15,547 bases of DNA from Bdellovibrionales bacterium (GCA_020434465.1 JAGRAS010000005.1:1-15547); one strand, 5' to 3'; numbered from the stretch's first letter, positions 1 to 6,365 are shown. Notes: generated by a model from the letters alone, not told the origin. Translations and numbers: made by a program.

Positions 1-173
1 TCTTTCATGTTTGCAAACTTTGACCCTTTTAAAGTATCAACTCTTGGGCGCCCTAGTTTTGGTCCAAGTTTCCTTAAAAGAATTAATTGGGACAAAAACT
101 CGAGTCTTACTGATTTGTCCAAAGCTAAAAGCTCAGGTTTAAAATCTTCATGAAATAAAACTTTCCACTTCAT
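1..173 (-). CDS. higB: HigB/RelE-type toxin (Gp49-like), truncated by window edge
   Basis: The reverse strand from the ATG at 173 is open to the window edge and gives 57 codons. The protein starts MKWKVLFHEDF and continues with a Leu-rich helix and the block LGPKLGRPRVDTLKGSKFAN. This order (short beta strand, helix, then LGPxLGRPxxDTLKGSKxxNxKE) is typical of the phage-derived Gp49-like/HigB branch of RelE/ParE mRNA-interferase toxins, whose members are about 100-120 residues; the missing half would carry the remaining active-site residues. In this family the XRE-type antitoxin (HigA) usually follows the toxin, which places it beyond the left edge. No other in-frame ATG occurs until residue 55, so the start is secure, but no Shine-Dalgarno sequence precedes it. 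Family call: recognised from motif. Activity: inferred. Confidence 0.8.
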   Translation of the reverse strand, partial: MKWKVLFHEDFKPELLALDKSVRLEFLSQLILLRKLGPKLGRPRVDTLKGSKFANMK

Positions 174-176
174 ACT

Positions 177-205
177 ATTATGACTTATAATCCATATGGA
201 GTCAA
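177..205 (-). promoter_or_regulatory. Sigma-70-like promoter of the toxin gene
   Basis: On the minus strand TTGACT (205-200) and CATAAT (182-177) are separated by exactly 17 nt. The -10 element ends only 3 nt before the toxin ATG at 173, so the transcript would begin at or inside the start codon unless another promoter is used. This fits the absence of a Shine-Dalgarno sequence and suggests leaderless translation. The match is seen in the sequence; function is inferred. Confidence 0.4.
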
Positions 206-280
206 ATACATATTTAAATAGAGATAACAATAAGTATTCGTGGAATAAATAATTAAGTTGCTATCTATGCTTATTGAAAA

Positions 281-470
281 TGTCCGGTTAAGACATATGC
301 TTTGTCATGGCAAGCGATTCTGTGTGGTAAAGGCGATTCGCAGCCTCGTCATTTATGCGCCTGGTAATATCATCACTCCGCCTAAGCTAGCTTCGCTTGC
401 TGTGGCTCTCAATGAAAAATTGTGCGTGATGCGCCATGTATCTTTCTGGCAGCACCTTGAGAAGTTCCTT
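281..470. other. GC-richer island, possible decayed mobile or coding remnant
   Basis: From about 281 to 470 the base composition rises to roughly 45-50% GC, against a visibly AT-rich background. It holds a repeated GCGATTC (314-320 and 333-339), a 10-bp palindrome AAGCTAGCTT (384-393) and TGTCCGGTTAAG at its left side, which looks like an insertion-sequence end. On the minus strand two adjacent frames read as protein-like segments (for example one containing VLPERYMAHHAQFFIE, and one containing SLGGVMILPGA) that would join through a frame change near 390. A plus-strand ORF of 88 codons (258-524) also crosses it, but it has no Shine-Dalgarno sequence and I do not trust it. Best reading: an old insertion or relic that supplies the last ~20 codons of the 200-residue ORF. 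I cannot name its source. Confidence 0.3.
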
Positions 471-1011
471 TTTTCCAATCAAAAATTGATTCTAAAATAC
501 TTTTTCCAGAACTGGTTGAGTTGAAATCAGAATCACCTTGACCTCGCCTTCTAGAAATTTCACGAGACAAAATTTGAGCAAACATAAATCTGCGTTTAGT
601 TTTACTACGAGGGGCTGCGTACAATAAAAAAACTGCAACCAAAGCAATTAAGCAAAGTACATAGTTCCAACTAAAAGCAAATCTTTCCTGAAGTGAATAA
701 ACCAGAAAAATCAATAAAGCGGCAAATGGAAAGAGAATATTCATCTCTATACTTGCAAGAGAAACTTTGCCAGTATGAATACTTAAGCTAACATCAGAAA
801 CATTAAGAGAAAGTAAGTCTTCTAAATAACTTTCTAAAACCTCTACTGGGACAGTTGAGGAGCTAATCCTAAACTGCTTATGTGCTTCACTAACATCGCC
901 AGTTTCAAACATAGACTTTTCAGCATTCAATAGTGATATGCCAATAGTCTTATAAAAACTATCATGCCTGCCAAAATTCGAGGGAGTCCAGCAGGATCTT
1001 TTATCTTCCAT
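409..1011 (-). CDS. Hypothetical protein with two transmembrane segments
   Basis: This 200-residue protein matches no family I recognise. Residues 1-90 are soluble, with an amphipathic stretch (around 54-75, VPVEVLESYLEDLLSLNVSD). Two hydrophobic segments follow (about 91-107 and 113-132), then a basic tail (SKTKRRF and SRRRGQG) that by the positive-inside rule would be cytoplasmic. The last ~20 residues (SQGAARKIHGASRTIFH) are encoded in the GC-richer island at 281-470, so the original C-terminus may have been lost or replaced. The start ATG lies 32 nt after the stop of a 46-codon ORF on the same strand and has no clear Shine-Dalgarno sequence. The two genes may be co-transcribed. Function unknown. 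Confidence 0.55.
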   Translation of the reverse strand: MEDKRSCWTPSNFGRHDSFYKTIGISLLNAEKSMFETGDVSEAHKQFRISSSTVPVEVLESYLEDLLSLNVSDVSLSIHTGKVSLASIEMNILFPFAALLIFLVYSLQERFAFSWNYVLCLIALVAVFLLYAAPRSKTKRRFMFAQILSREISRRRGQGDSDFNSTSSGKSILESIFDWKKGTSQGAARKIHGASRTIFH

Positions 1012-1043
1012 TATTTAATAATACATGTTTAGGGGTAAGAATT

Positions 1044-1184
1044 TCAACGCCGTCTTGGATTTTTACGACTGCTAGGCCTGGAATTTACTTTTACAGGAAT
1101 AGGTTGGGGAACAACTGCATCTAGCATTTCCTTAATTTTTTCAGCTACTTTGTCTATAGCTTCAAGAATTTTGCCCATTATCAT
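1044..1184 (-). CDS. Small ORF, 46 residues, hypothetical
   Basis: An ATG at 1184 opens a 46-residue reading frame ending in TGA at 1046-1044. The product starts MIMGKILEAIDKVAEKIKEM, a strongly amphipathic helix. A Pro-rich linker (VVPQPIPVKV) and a very basic tail (SRPSSRKNPRRR) follow. The helix pattern and charge separation look like selected protein rather than noise. An internal ATG at 1178 is an alternative start. The Shine-Dalgarno match is weak (AAAAAGAT directly before the ATG). The frame is also open for about 15 codons upstream without a start codon. It lies between fumC and the two-TM protein, all on the minus strand, with a sigma-28-like -10 (GCCGATGA) about 25 nt upstream. No family recognised. 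Confidence 0.45.
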   Translation of the reverse strand: MIMGKILEAIDKVAEKIKEMLDAVVPQPIPVKVNSRPSSRKNPRRR

Positions 1185-1209
1185 ATCTTTTTGTCTGTTT
1201 CTATTTTGA

Positions 1210-1237
1210 TCATCGGCAAGTCTCTTGGATTAAATTA
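1210..1237 (-). promoter_or_regulatory. Weak sigma-28-like promoter candidate
   Basis: On the minus strand GCCGATGA (1217-1210) matches 7 of 8 positions of the enterobacterial FliA -10 consensus GCCGATAA. The upstream TAAT (1237-1234) is 16 nt away rather than 15 and matches TAAA at three positions. It would start transcription about 20 nt before the 46-codon ORF. It is weaker than the candidates at 6339 and 10217 and is offered only because it faces a small gene. Confidence 0.25.
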
Positions 1238-1260
1238 GTTTTTTCTCCGCACTAATTTAA
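1230..1260. repeat. 10-bp inverted repeat between fumC and the small ORF
   Basis: The arms TTAAATTAGT (1230-1239) and ACTAATTTAA (1251-1260) are perfectly complementary, separated by 11 nt. The stem is almost entirely A/T and is not followed by a T-run in the fumC direction, so an operator or protein-binding site is more likely than an intrinsic terminator. It overlaps the spacer of the weak sigma-28-like promoter at 1210-1237. Confidence 0.45.
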
Positions 1261-1387
1261 AAATCCCCGCCTAAAATAATGACGCACAAAATATGGAAAT
1301 GATTCAAAATAGTTTTTGTGATTGAAAAATATAGTCTAAAAGCAGCCTAAGCTTTATCTACAAAACGGTAGTTTCTATTATCGAAGA

Positions 1388-2773
1388 CTATATCCCCGGC
1401 TTAGTCATTTTTAAGAGATCTAACACCTCATCCAACTCTGATTTTGGTAAAACTTGCATTTCTTCAGCAACCTGCCTAACGGTCTTGCCCTCTTTATAGG
1501 CTGTTTTTGCTACAGCGGCTGCTTTATCATAACCAATTACACGCGCTAAAGATGTGCAAGTTGCTAAGCTTTTTTCTGCATAGTCATTACAAACATCAAC
1601 ATTTGCCTTAATACCCTCTATACAATTATCAACAAAATTTGTAGATGCACTCGCCAATAGCTCAATAGATTCTAAGATATTATACGCAATTACTGGCAAC
1701 ATAACATTAAGCTCAAAGTTACCTCTTTGCCCGCCAATCATAATGCAAGTGTCATTTCCAATAACATGCGCTGCAACCATCATAACAGACTCACAGATTA
1801 CTGGATTTACTTTTGCAGGCATAATACTTGAACCGGGCTGAATCTCTGGCAACTGTATTTCACCCAAAGAGCAACGTGGGCCAGCAGCAAGCCAGCGGAT
1901 ATCATCTGCAATTTTCATTAATGAACATGCTATTGTTTTTAATTGTCCACTTAGTTCAACAATTGCATCTCTTGCAGCTTGAGCTTCAAAGTGATTTCGC
2001 GCCTCAATAAAATTACACCCTGAAATTTTTGAAATTTCACTTATTGCTTTAGAGGCGAATTCTGGATGAGTATTTAGCCCAGAGCCAACTGCTGTGCCGC
2101 CTAATGCAAGCTCAGAGAGGCTGTGTTGCGCACGTTTTATCCTTTCAATTCCATATTCAACTTGTGCTGCATAGCCACCAAATTCTTGTCCTAAGGTAAC
2201 TGGAGTTGCATCCTGCAAATGAGTTCTTCCAGACTTAATCACTCCCTTGAACTCTTCTTCTTTTTTTCTTAAACATGCAGCCAATTTTGATAGGGCCGGT
2301 ATAAGCTGTTTTTCTAAACTACAATAACTTGAAACATGAATTGCAGTAGGAATAACATCATTAGAAGATTGAGACATATTTACATGATCATTTGGGTGAA
2401 CCAAAGATTTATCTCCAGGTTTTCCCCCCATAATTTGAATTGCACGATTAGCAATTACTTCGTTTGCATTCATATTTGAGGAAGTTCCTGAACCAGTTTG
2501 AAATATATCAACAACAAAATGTTTATCGTGTTTTCCCTCTAAAACCTCTTGGGCAGCACTTTCAATCGCTTGTGTAATTTCATTAGGCAAAGTTCCAATC
2601 GCATTGTTTGCCCGTGCAGCAGCAATTTTTATTACTCCTAAGGCAGTGATAAACTCTCTGGAGAATCTTAGTTTACTTACAGGAAAGTTAAGAACAGCTC
2701 TTTGAGTAGAAGCTCCATAAAGAGCATCATCTGGCACTTGCATCTCTCCCATCGAATCTCGTTCAGTTCTCAT
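1388..2773 (-). CDS. fumC: Class II fumarate hydratase
   Basis: This 461-residue protein is a fumarase of the oxygen-stable, iron-free class II, which interconverts fumarate and malate in the TCA cycle as a cytosolic homotetramer. The family's conserved blocks are all present: TGSGTSSNMNANEVIANRA (about 93-111), HPNDHVNMSQSSNDVIPTA (126-144), SGRTHLQDATPVTLGQE (181-197, with the catalytic-site His185) and the superfamily signature GSSIMPAKVNP (314-324), which includes the catalytic loop serine. Length equals the usual 460-467. The early RDSMGEMQVPDDALYGASTQRA block argues for fumarase rather than aspartase or argininosuccinate lyase. AGGA lies 9 nt before the ATG, supporting this start. Transcribed away from the HDOD gene across a 317-bp spacer. 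Confidence 0.96.
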   Translation of the reverse strand: MRTERDSMGEMQVPDDALYGASTQRAVLNFPVSKLRFSREFITALGVIKIAAARANNAIGTLPNEITQAIESAAQEVLEGKHDKHFVVDIFQTGSGTSSNMNANEVIANRAIQIMGGKPGDKSLVHPNDHVNMSQSSNDVIPTAIHVSSYCSLEKQLIPALSKLAACLRKKEEEFKGVIKSGRTHLQDATPVTLGQEFGGYAAQVEYGIERIKRAQHSLSELALGGTAVGSGLNTHPEFASKAISEISKISGCNFIEARNHFEAQAARDAIVELSGQLKTIACSLMKIADDIRWLAAGPRCSLGEIQLPEIQPGSSIMPAKVNPVICESVMMVAAHVIGNDTCIMIGGQRGNFELNVMLPVIAYNILESIELLASASTNFVDNCIEGIKANVDVCNDYAEKSLATCTSLARVIGYDKAAAVAKTAYKEGKTVRQVAEEMQVLPKSELDEVLDLLKMTKPGI

Positions 2774-3090
2774 GTTTTTTAATCCTAAAAATTTAAAGCC
2801 TTAAAATTAACTATTGCTTTACTCAAGTAGCATAAATAGTGCATTTCAAAAAGAAAGAGCTATAGCTATCAAAGCTTAACTAAGCTTAGTAAATTAAAAC
2901 CCCAATTTATTTAACTAGAGTTTTTTTACTCAGCATTTACAATATGTTACCGCCTAGCCTAAGACTTCTAAAAGATTAAGATTTTTCTTCTAAGTGTCGA
3001 ATATTAAAAGGACTATTTTACATTGGGCCAATACACCAACCAGGGAATTTTCTGGGAAGTATTTTATTTAAATCTAGGGGTTAGTTCTTC
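2774..3090. promoter_or_regulatory. Divergent intergenic region with palindromes
   Basis: This 317-bp spacer lies between fumC (minus) and the HDOD gene (plus) and must contain promoters for both. I find no convincing sigma-70 pair. It holds two perfect palindromes, AGCTATAGCT (2858-2867) and ACTAAGCTTAGT (2879-2890), whose centres are 22 bp apart, about two helical turns. An odd palindrome ATTGGGCCAAT (3022-3032) lies nearer the HDOD gene. A weak sigma-28-like element is also present (TAAG 2977-2980, 15 nt, GTCGAATA 2996-3003). The paired palindromes are plausible operator sites; no regulator can be named. Confidence 0.4.
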
Positions 3091-4779
3091 ATGGAAGAAC
3101 AAGAGAATCGATCTGAAGAATCGCAATCAGGCGAGAATGGGGATGCTGCAAACGAACACAAGCTGACAGGCCCATTTGCAATTCAATTCGCTCCCAATGC
3201 AATTATCTGGCAAGAAGCAAGAAAGTTAATTTCCGATAAAAACATTCGAGTAGAAGATCTTGCTACATGCTGTGCTCAAGATCCAGTGCTTGTGATTGAG
3301 CTACTTAAAAGTGCAAACGCAATGTTCTTTTCAGTGGGTCGCTCTCCTATCACTTCAGCTAAAGTGGCGATAGTTAGATTAGGATCTGACACTGTACTAA
3401 GTATTTTTGAAAAAATTAATGAACGTGTACAAGTAGATGATGAAGATGTTTTGCATTGGATTGAGCACCATAGATCAAGATGCCAAAGAACCTCTATAAT
3501 TGCTAGAGTATTTGCTGAAGCAATTGCAAGAACATTAGCAGATGACGCGCAAGCTGCCGGTTTATTGCTTAACATCGGTGAAATGCTAGCTACTCAACAT
3601 CTTGGGAGACAATACGTTGAGCTGGCAGAAGAATTAAAAAGAAGCGGAGTTAACTATCGCTTATCTAATGATTTCAAATTCGACGTTGAAAAAATGGGGG
3701 CTACATATCTTCGTAGAAATGGAATTCCTGAAGCTTTACTATTTGCAATTGATAGAGATGCAATGAATCGCTCGCAAGAAAGAGCTGTGCTTCGCCCACT
3801 TGTTCAAGCTGCTTCAGAGCTTGTTGAAGCTTTTGATAATAATCGCTGGGAAAAACTTGCACCAGGTAAAAATCTACCTTCAAAAAGTGCAATCCGGTTA
3901 CTTCAATTAGATGAAGGCCAATATCTTAAAATTTATGAACGTGCATCAGAGTATCTTTTTTCTGCTAGATTACTTGAAGAAAAAAATAAACAAAAAGCAA
4001 TTTCAAATAATTTTGATGACAACTCTTCACCAATAGCAGTTGGCTTGTCATCTGTTCAAGAAGCCTTGCAAGATGAAATCTTTGATTTACTAGGTGGTGG
4101 CTCAGAAGAAAAAAGCGAGCAAAAAGAAAATGCTCCGACAAGCAATGCAGTGAGGCCAAGCACTCAAATTACTGAAATACAAGCAGAGTTAATTGACCCA
4201 AGCGATCAGTTTAAACTTAGCCCGAAAAACAAAGCAGAAAAAACTGCACCTCGAGCAAACAAACCAGCTCAGCAAATTGTAGCCCCAGCATTAGCAACTA
4301 GAGGCAAAGGAACTAAAATTGTATCAGATTTAGCAAATTTAATTGAAGATGCTTCATCAAGCGAAGAAGTAATTACAAATATTCTTGCAAAATTAGTAGA
4401 TCAAGGGCCATTTGAAAAAACGGCATTAATAGTTGTTTCAAAGGATAGAAAAAATGCGATTGTCGTTGCTTCAAGGGGACCTGGCATGGGGAATGGATTA
4501 AAATTAGAATTAAAAGATCCCTTATCACCACTAGCAAAATGTTTCTCTAAGGTTCAATCATTTGGAAACAAAAGTAACGAAGCATCACCTTTTGGCAGTA
4601 AAGCCTTTGCTTTATCACCAATCGATGCCGATCACGAAACCCCCGTTGCCTTGTACGCTGACTGTGGAAATGACGCTTCTATAACTTTCGAAGCTAGAAG
4701 AATATTCAGAACAGTTGTCGATATTCTAAATAGACGACTGCCAAGTTTACCAGGTGGAATTCCAGTTGAGTTAAAATAA
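3091..4779 (+). CDS. HDOD-domain signalling protein with C-terminal GAF-like domain
   Basis: This 562-residue protein has an acidic N-terminal tail (1-25). An HDOD domain follows at about 30-250: PNAIIWQEARKLISD, then DLATCCAQDPVLVIELLKSANAMFF and a later AAGLLLNIGEMLATQHL segment. The metal-binding His-Asp of true HD phosphodiesterases is replaced by Asn-Ile-Gly-Glu in that segment, as expected for HDOD. A Lys/Glu/Ser/Ala-rich linker (about 295-410) leads to a C-terminal domain (about 412-550: IVSDLANLIEDASSSEEVITNILAKL, EKTALIVVSKDRK, ending in a helix) that reads as a degenerate GAF fold. HDOD proteins are regulatory, often tied to motility, two-component or c-di-GMP signalling. AGGGG lies 10 nt before the ATG. 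HDOD call firm; GAF-like call moderate; ligand and partners unknown. Confidence 0.85.
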   Translation: MEEQENRSEESQSGENGDAANEHKLTGPFAIQFAPNAIIWQEARKLISDKNIRVEDLATCCAQDPVLVIELLKSANAMFFSVGRSPITSAKVAIVRLGSDTVLSIFEKINERVQVDDEDVLHWIEHHRSRCQRTSIIARVFAEAIARTLADDAQAAGLLLNIGEMLATQHLGRQYVELAEELKRSGVNYRLSNDFKFDVEKMGATYLRRNGIPEALLFAIDRDAMNRSQERAVLRPLVQAASELVEAFDNNRWEKLAPGKNLPSKSAIRLLQLDEGQYLKIYERASEYLFSARLLEEKNKQKAISNNFDDNSSPIAVGLSSVQEALQDEIFDLLGGGSEEKSEQKENAPTSNAVRPSTQITEIQAELIDPSDQFKLSPKNKAEKTAPRANKPAQQIVAPALATRGKGTKIVSDLANLIEDASSSEEVITNILAKLVDQGPFEKTALIVVSKDRKNAIVVASRGPGMGNGLKLELKDPLSPLAKCFSKVQSFGNKSNEASPFGSKAFALSPIDADHETPVALYADCGNDASITFEARRIFRTVVDILNRRLPSLPGGIPVELK

Positions 4780-4798
4780 GCCTAATATCCAAATCTAA

Positions 4799-4968
4799 TT
4801 GGGAGTCTTAAGATTTATATCTGTTTTCACTAGTAACTACGGCATGGCAAGCTTCCGGCGGACGAAGCGACCAAGATAGCCTTCACTATCGTCAGCATCG
4901 CAGTAATTGACACAACTTTTTGGATAGCCTTATATTATTTCTTATCACCAAGTAAATTAACTACTTAG
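4799..4968 (+). pseudogene. Broken ORF resembling the C-terminus of an MlaE-type ABC permease
   Basis: Two overlapping plus-strand frames look protein-like. From 4799 one reads LGVLRFISVFTSNYG. A second, open from 4840 to a TAG at 4966-4968, reads RHGKLPADEATKIAFTIVSI followed by a hydrophobic stretch IDTTFWIALYYFL. Joined by a frameshift near 4840, they resemble the end of MlaE (YrbE) permeases: a TM helix, a short polar loop with a conserved Ala-Thr pair, then a final TM helix. There is no start codon in the second frame and a stop lies just upstream, so no intact protein can be made. The patch 4840-4910 is GC-richer than its surroundings and contains the hairpins GCTTC-GAAGC and GATAG-CTATC. 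Alternative readings are a structured RNA or chance. The family resemblance is from memory of the motif and is uncertain. Confidence 0.33.
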
Positions 4969-4973
4969 TTATA

Positions 4974-5001
4974 TTGCATTATAGGCCTATCTCAATATAA
5001 T
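4974..5001 (+). promoter_or_regulatory. Promoter of ompH with palindrome in the spacer
   Basis: A perfect -10 TATAAT (4996-5001) is preceded by 16 nt and TTGCAT (4974-4979), a partial -35. The 10-bp palindrome ATAGGCCTAT (4981-4990) fills most of the spacer, a position where a bound regulator would block or remodel RNA polymerase. Transcription would start near 5008, giving a leader of under 20 nt that contains the GAGG Shine-Dalgarno sequence at 5014-5017. Confidence 0.55.
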
Positions 5002-5024
5002 AATCCGAAAGATGAGGTATTAAA

Positions 5025-5531
5025 ATGAAATTAAAAATTTTTGCACTGATATTAACTAGTTTCTTACTAATTCCAATTAGTTCATTTGCTGAATTTAAAA
5101 TTGCAACAGTTGATATTAATGCTGTTCTTAATGAATCTACTGGCTCTTTAAAACAAAAAAAAGAACTTGATGGGCTTTCTAAGAAAGCTAGAGCAGATAT
5201 TGAAAAAAAACAGTCTGAGATAAAAGCTCTTGAGGCAAATTTAAAAGAGAAGAAAGTTAATCCTGATGCACCTGAGGCTGAAGAATTTAGAACTAAAGCA
5301 AGAGACATTGCGCGATATGTCAAAGATACTGAAGAGGATTTAAAAAAGAGATTTTTTAAGATAAATAAAGAGTTAACAGACAAGGCTTTAAAAGAAATTG
5401 AAACATATGCTAAAACAAATAAAATTGATTTAGTATTAGATAAAAGTGATAAAGATCATCGTGGCCCAGTTTTATTTGGCAATCCTGGTGTTGATATCAC
5501 CAATCAAATTATTAAAAAAGTTAACAGCTAA
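5025..5531 (+). CDS. ompH: Periplasmic chaperone, OmpH/Skp family
   Basis: This 168-residue protein has a cleavable signal peptide: MKLK, hydrophobic core to about residue 20, and a likely signal peptidase I site after SSFA, leaving EFKIATVDIN at the mature N-terminus. That first beta strand (KIATVDINAVLNES) is the hallmark of Skp/OmpH. It is followed by two long, heavily charged helices (about 42-140, Lys/Glu-rich, coiled-coil-like), the tentacle of the trimeric chaperone, and a C-terminal strand (KIDLVLDKSD). Skp binds unfolded outer-membrane proteins in the periplasm and escorts them towards the BAM complex. Length is close to E. coli Skp (161). GAGG lies 7 nt before the ATG. The gene is followed after 5 nt by the sseB-like gene rather than by the lpxD/fabZ genes common elsewhere. 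Confidence 0.88.
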   Translation: MKLKIFALILTSFLLIPISSFAEFKIATVDINAVLNESTGSLKQKKELDGLSKKARADIEKKQSEIKALEANLKEKKVNPDAPEAEEFRTKARDIARYVKDTEEDLKKRFFKINKELTDKALKEIETYAKTNKIDLVLDKSDKDHRGPVLFGNPGVDITNQIIKKVNS

Positions 5532-5536
5532 TTTCT

Positions 5537-6292
5537 GTGACTATTAAAAAACTAGAAAGTCTAATTGCTGAAGCCTTTCATGGTGACAAAATCTCAGCTA
5601 AAGAATTTTTCCAAGAATTTCTTGGTTATAATTTATTAGTACCATTAAGACATCAAAAGCTTAAGCTTAGCAACTCACCTGACTACCCAAATGATTTTAT
5701 TAGCGTACTAGGTGTGAAAGAAAAAGAGACTTCTTTTGTACCTGTTTTTTCTAATGCAGAGTATATCTTTGAATGGTGCGGACAGAATTTAGAGTTTAAG
5801 GAGTTAAGTGGCAAACAGATTATTGATATTGTACCCGAGAATTGGTGGTTAGTATTGAACCCTGGTAGAGAATTTGAAAAAGAGTTTAGCCCTTGGGAAA
5901 TCGAAAAACTTAAGCAAGGCAGTGAAAACATCCCTGAAATAATCGAGGATATCTTTAGTGATGAAGATGACCTTGAATTTGAAATTCTTCCTGTAGATTC
6001 AATTGAGGTGGAAGAGCTAAAAAAACAATTAATCAGTTTTTCTAAAAAAGAGAAGAGTATCGAACAAATTGCATGCGTAATCGAGAAGGTTAATCAAGAG
6101 GAAGAACGCATACTATTTTCTATTACTCTTAGTGATGATTTTAATTTAGAAATCAAAAATCAAATAACTTCTATTATTGAGCAAGCTTTAATTGGAGGCA
6201 AAAACCACAGGATTGTTTTTGATACTCTTTCAAATAGATCTTTAGCAGTAGGTTTTATTCGATCAGAACATATTTTCTTTAAAAAAGCCTAA
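5537..6292 (+). CDS. sseB: SseB-like protein (SseB N- and C-terminal domains)
   Basis: This 251-residue cytosolic protein has an N-terminal domain (about 20-130) with the pattern LVPL, then FVPVFSNAEYIFEWCGQ, then a strand ending WWLVLNPGREFEKEFSPWEI. It matches the SseB N-terminal domain, in which a short strand, an F(V/I)P-F-(T/S) motif and an N-P-G-(K/R)-EF motif recur. The acidic linker 133-160 leads to a second alpha/beta domain (about 168-250: SFSKKEKSIEQIACVIEKV and a late IEQALIGGKNHRIVFD), where SseB_C sits. E. coli SseB (258 aa) was named from enhanced serine sensitivity; its biochemical role is not settled. The start is GTG, 5 nt after the ompH stop, without a Shine-Dalgarno sequence, so translational coupling to ompH is likely. 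No other in-frame start is near. Confidence 0.72.
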   Translation: MTIKKLESLIAEAFHGDKISAKEFFQEFLGYNLLVPLRHQKLKLSNSPDYPNDFISVLGVKEKETSFVPVFSNAEYIFEWCGQNLEFKELSGKQIIDIVPENWWLVLNPGREFEKEFSPWEIEKLKQGSENIPEIIEDIFSDEDDLEFEILPVDSIEVEELKKQLISFSKKEKSIEQIACVIEKVNQEEERILFSITLSDDFNLEIKNQITSIIEQALIGGKNHRIVFDTLSNRSLAVGFIRSEHIFFKKA

Positions 6293-6338
6293 AAAGTGCA
6301 ATAAACTGTATTGTTGATAGGCATTCTAAACAAGAGGT

Positions 6339-6365
6339 TAAGTATTATCACTAAGTTACCGATTA
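6339..6365 (+). promoter_or_regulatory. Sigma-28 (FliA)-like promoter before the 89-residue gene
   Basis: TAAG (6339-6342) and ACCGATTA (6358-6365) are separated by exactly 15 nt, matching the FliA consensus TAAA-N15-GCCGATAA at 3 of 4 and 6 of 8 positions. The palindrome TATAGCTATA (6364-6373) covers the expected start site, and the leader to the ATG at 6446 would be about 75 nt. Spacing and orientation are right; activity is inferred. Confidence 0.4.

Noticed and set aside
258..524. 88-residue plus-strand ORF across the GC-richer island
   Set aside because: It has no ribosome site, overlaps the end of the better-supported minus-strand gene, and its openness is explained by the island's higher GC content.
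1374..1400. TTCGATAA on the minus strand after fumC as a further sigma-28 -10
   Set aside because: The upstream box is poor (CTAA at 15 nt or TAAG at 14 nt), it overlaps the fumC end, and no gene starts within about 190 bp.
306..4852. CATGGCAAGC shared by both GC-richer patches (306-315 and 4843-4852)
   Set aside because: The identity does not extend beyond 10 bp, so it is not evidence for a dispersed repeat.
4979..5383. 134-residue minus-strand ORF opposite ompH
   Set aside because: It lies antisense to a gene with a clear family, signal peptide and ribosome site; its Ser/Phe/Leu-rich composition is what a Lys/Glu-rich coding strand gives in reverse.
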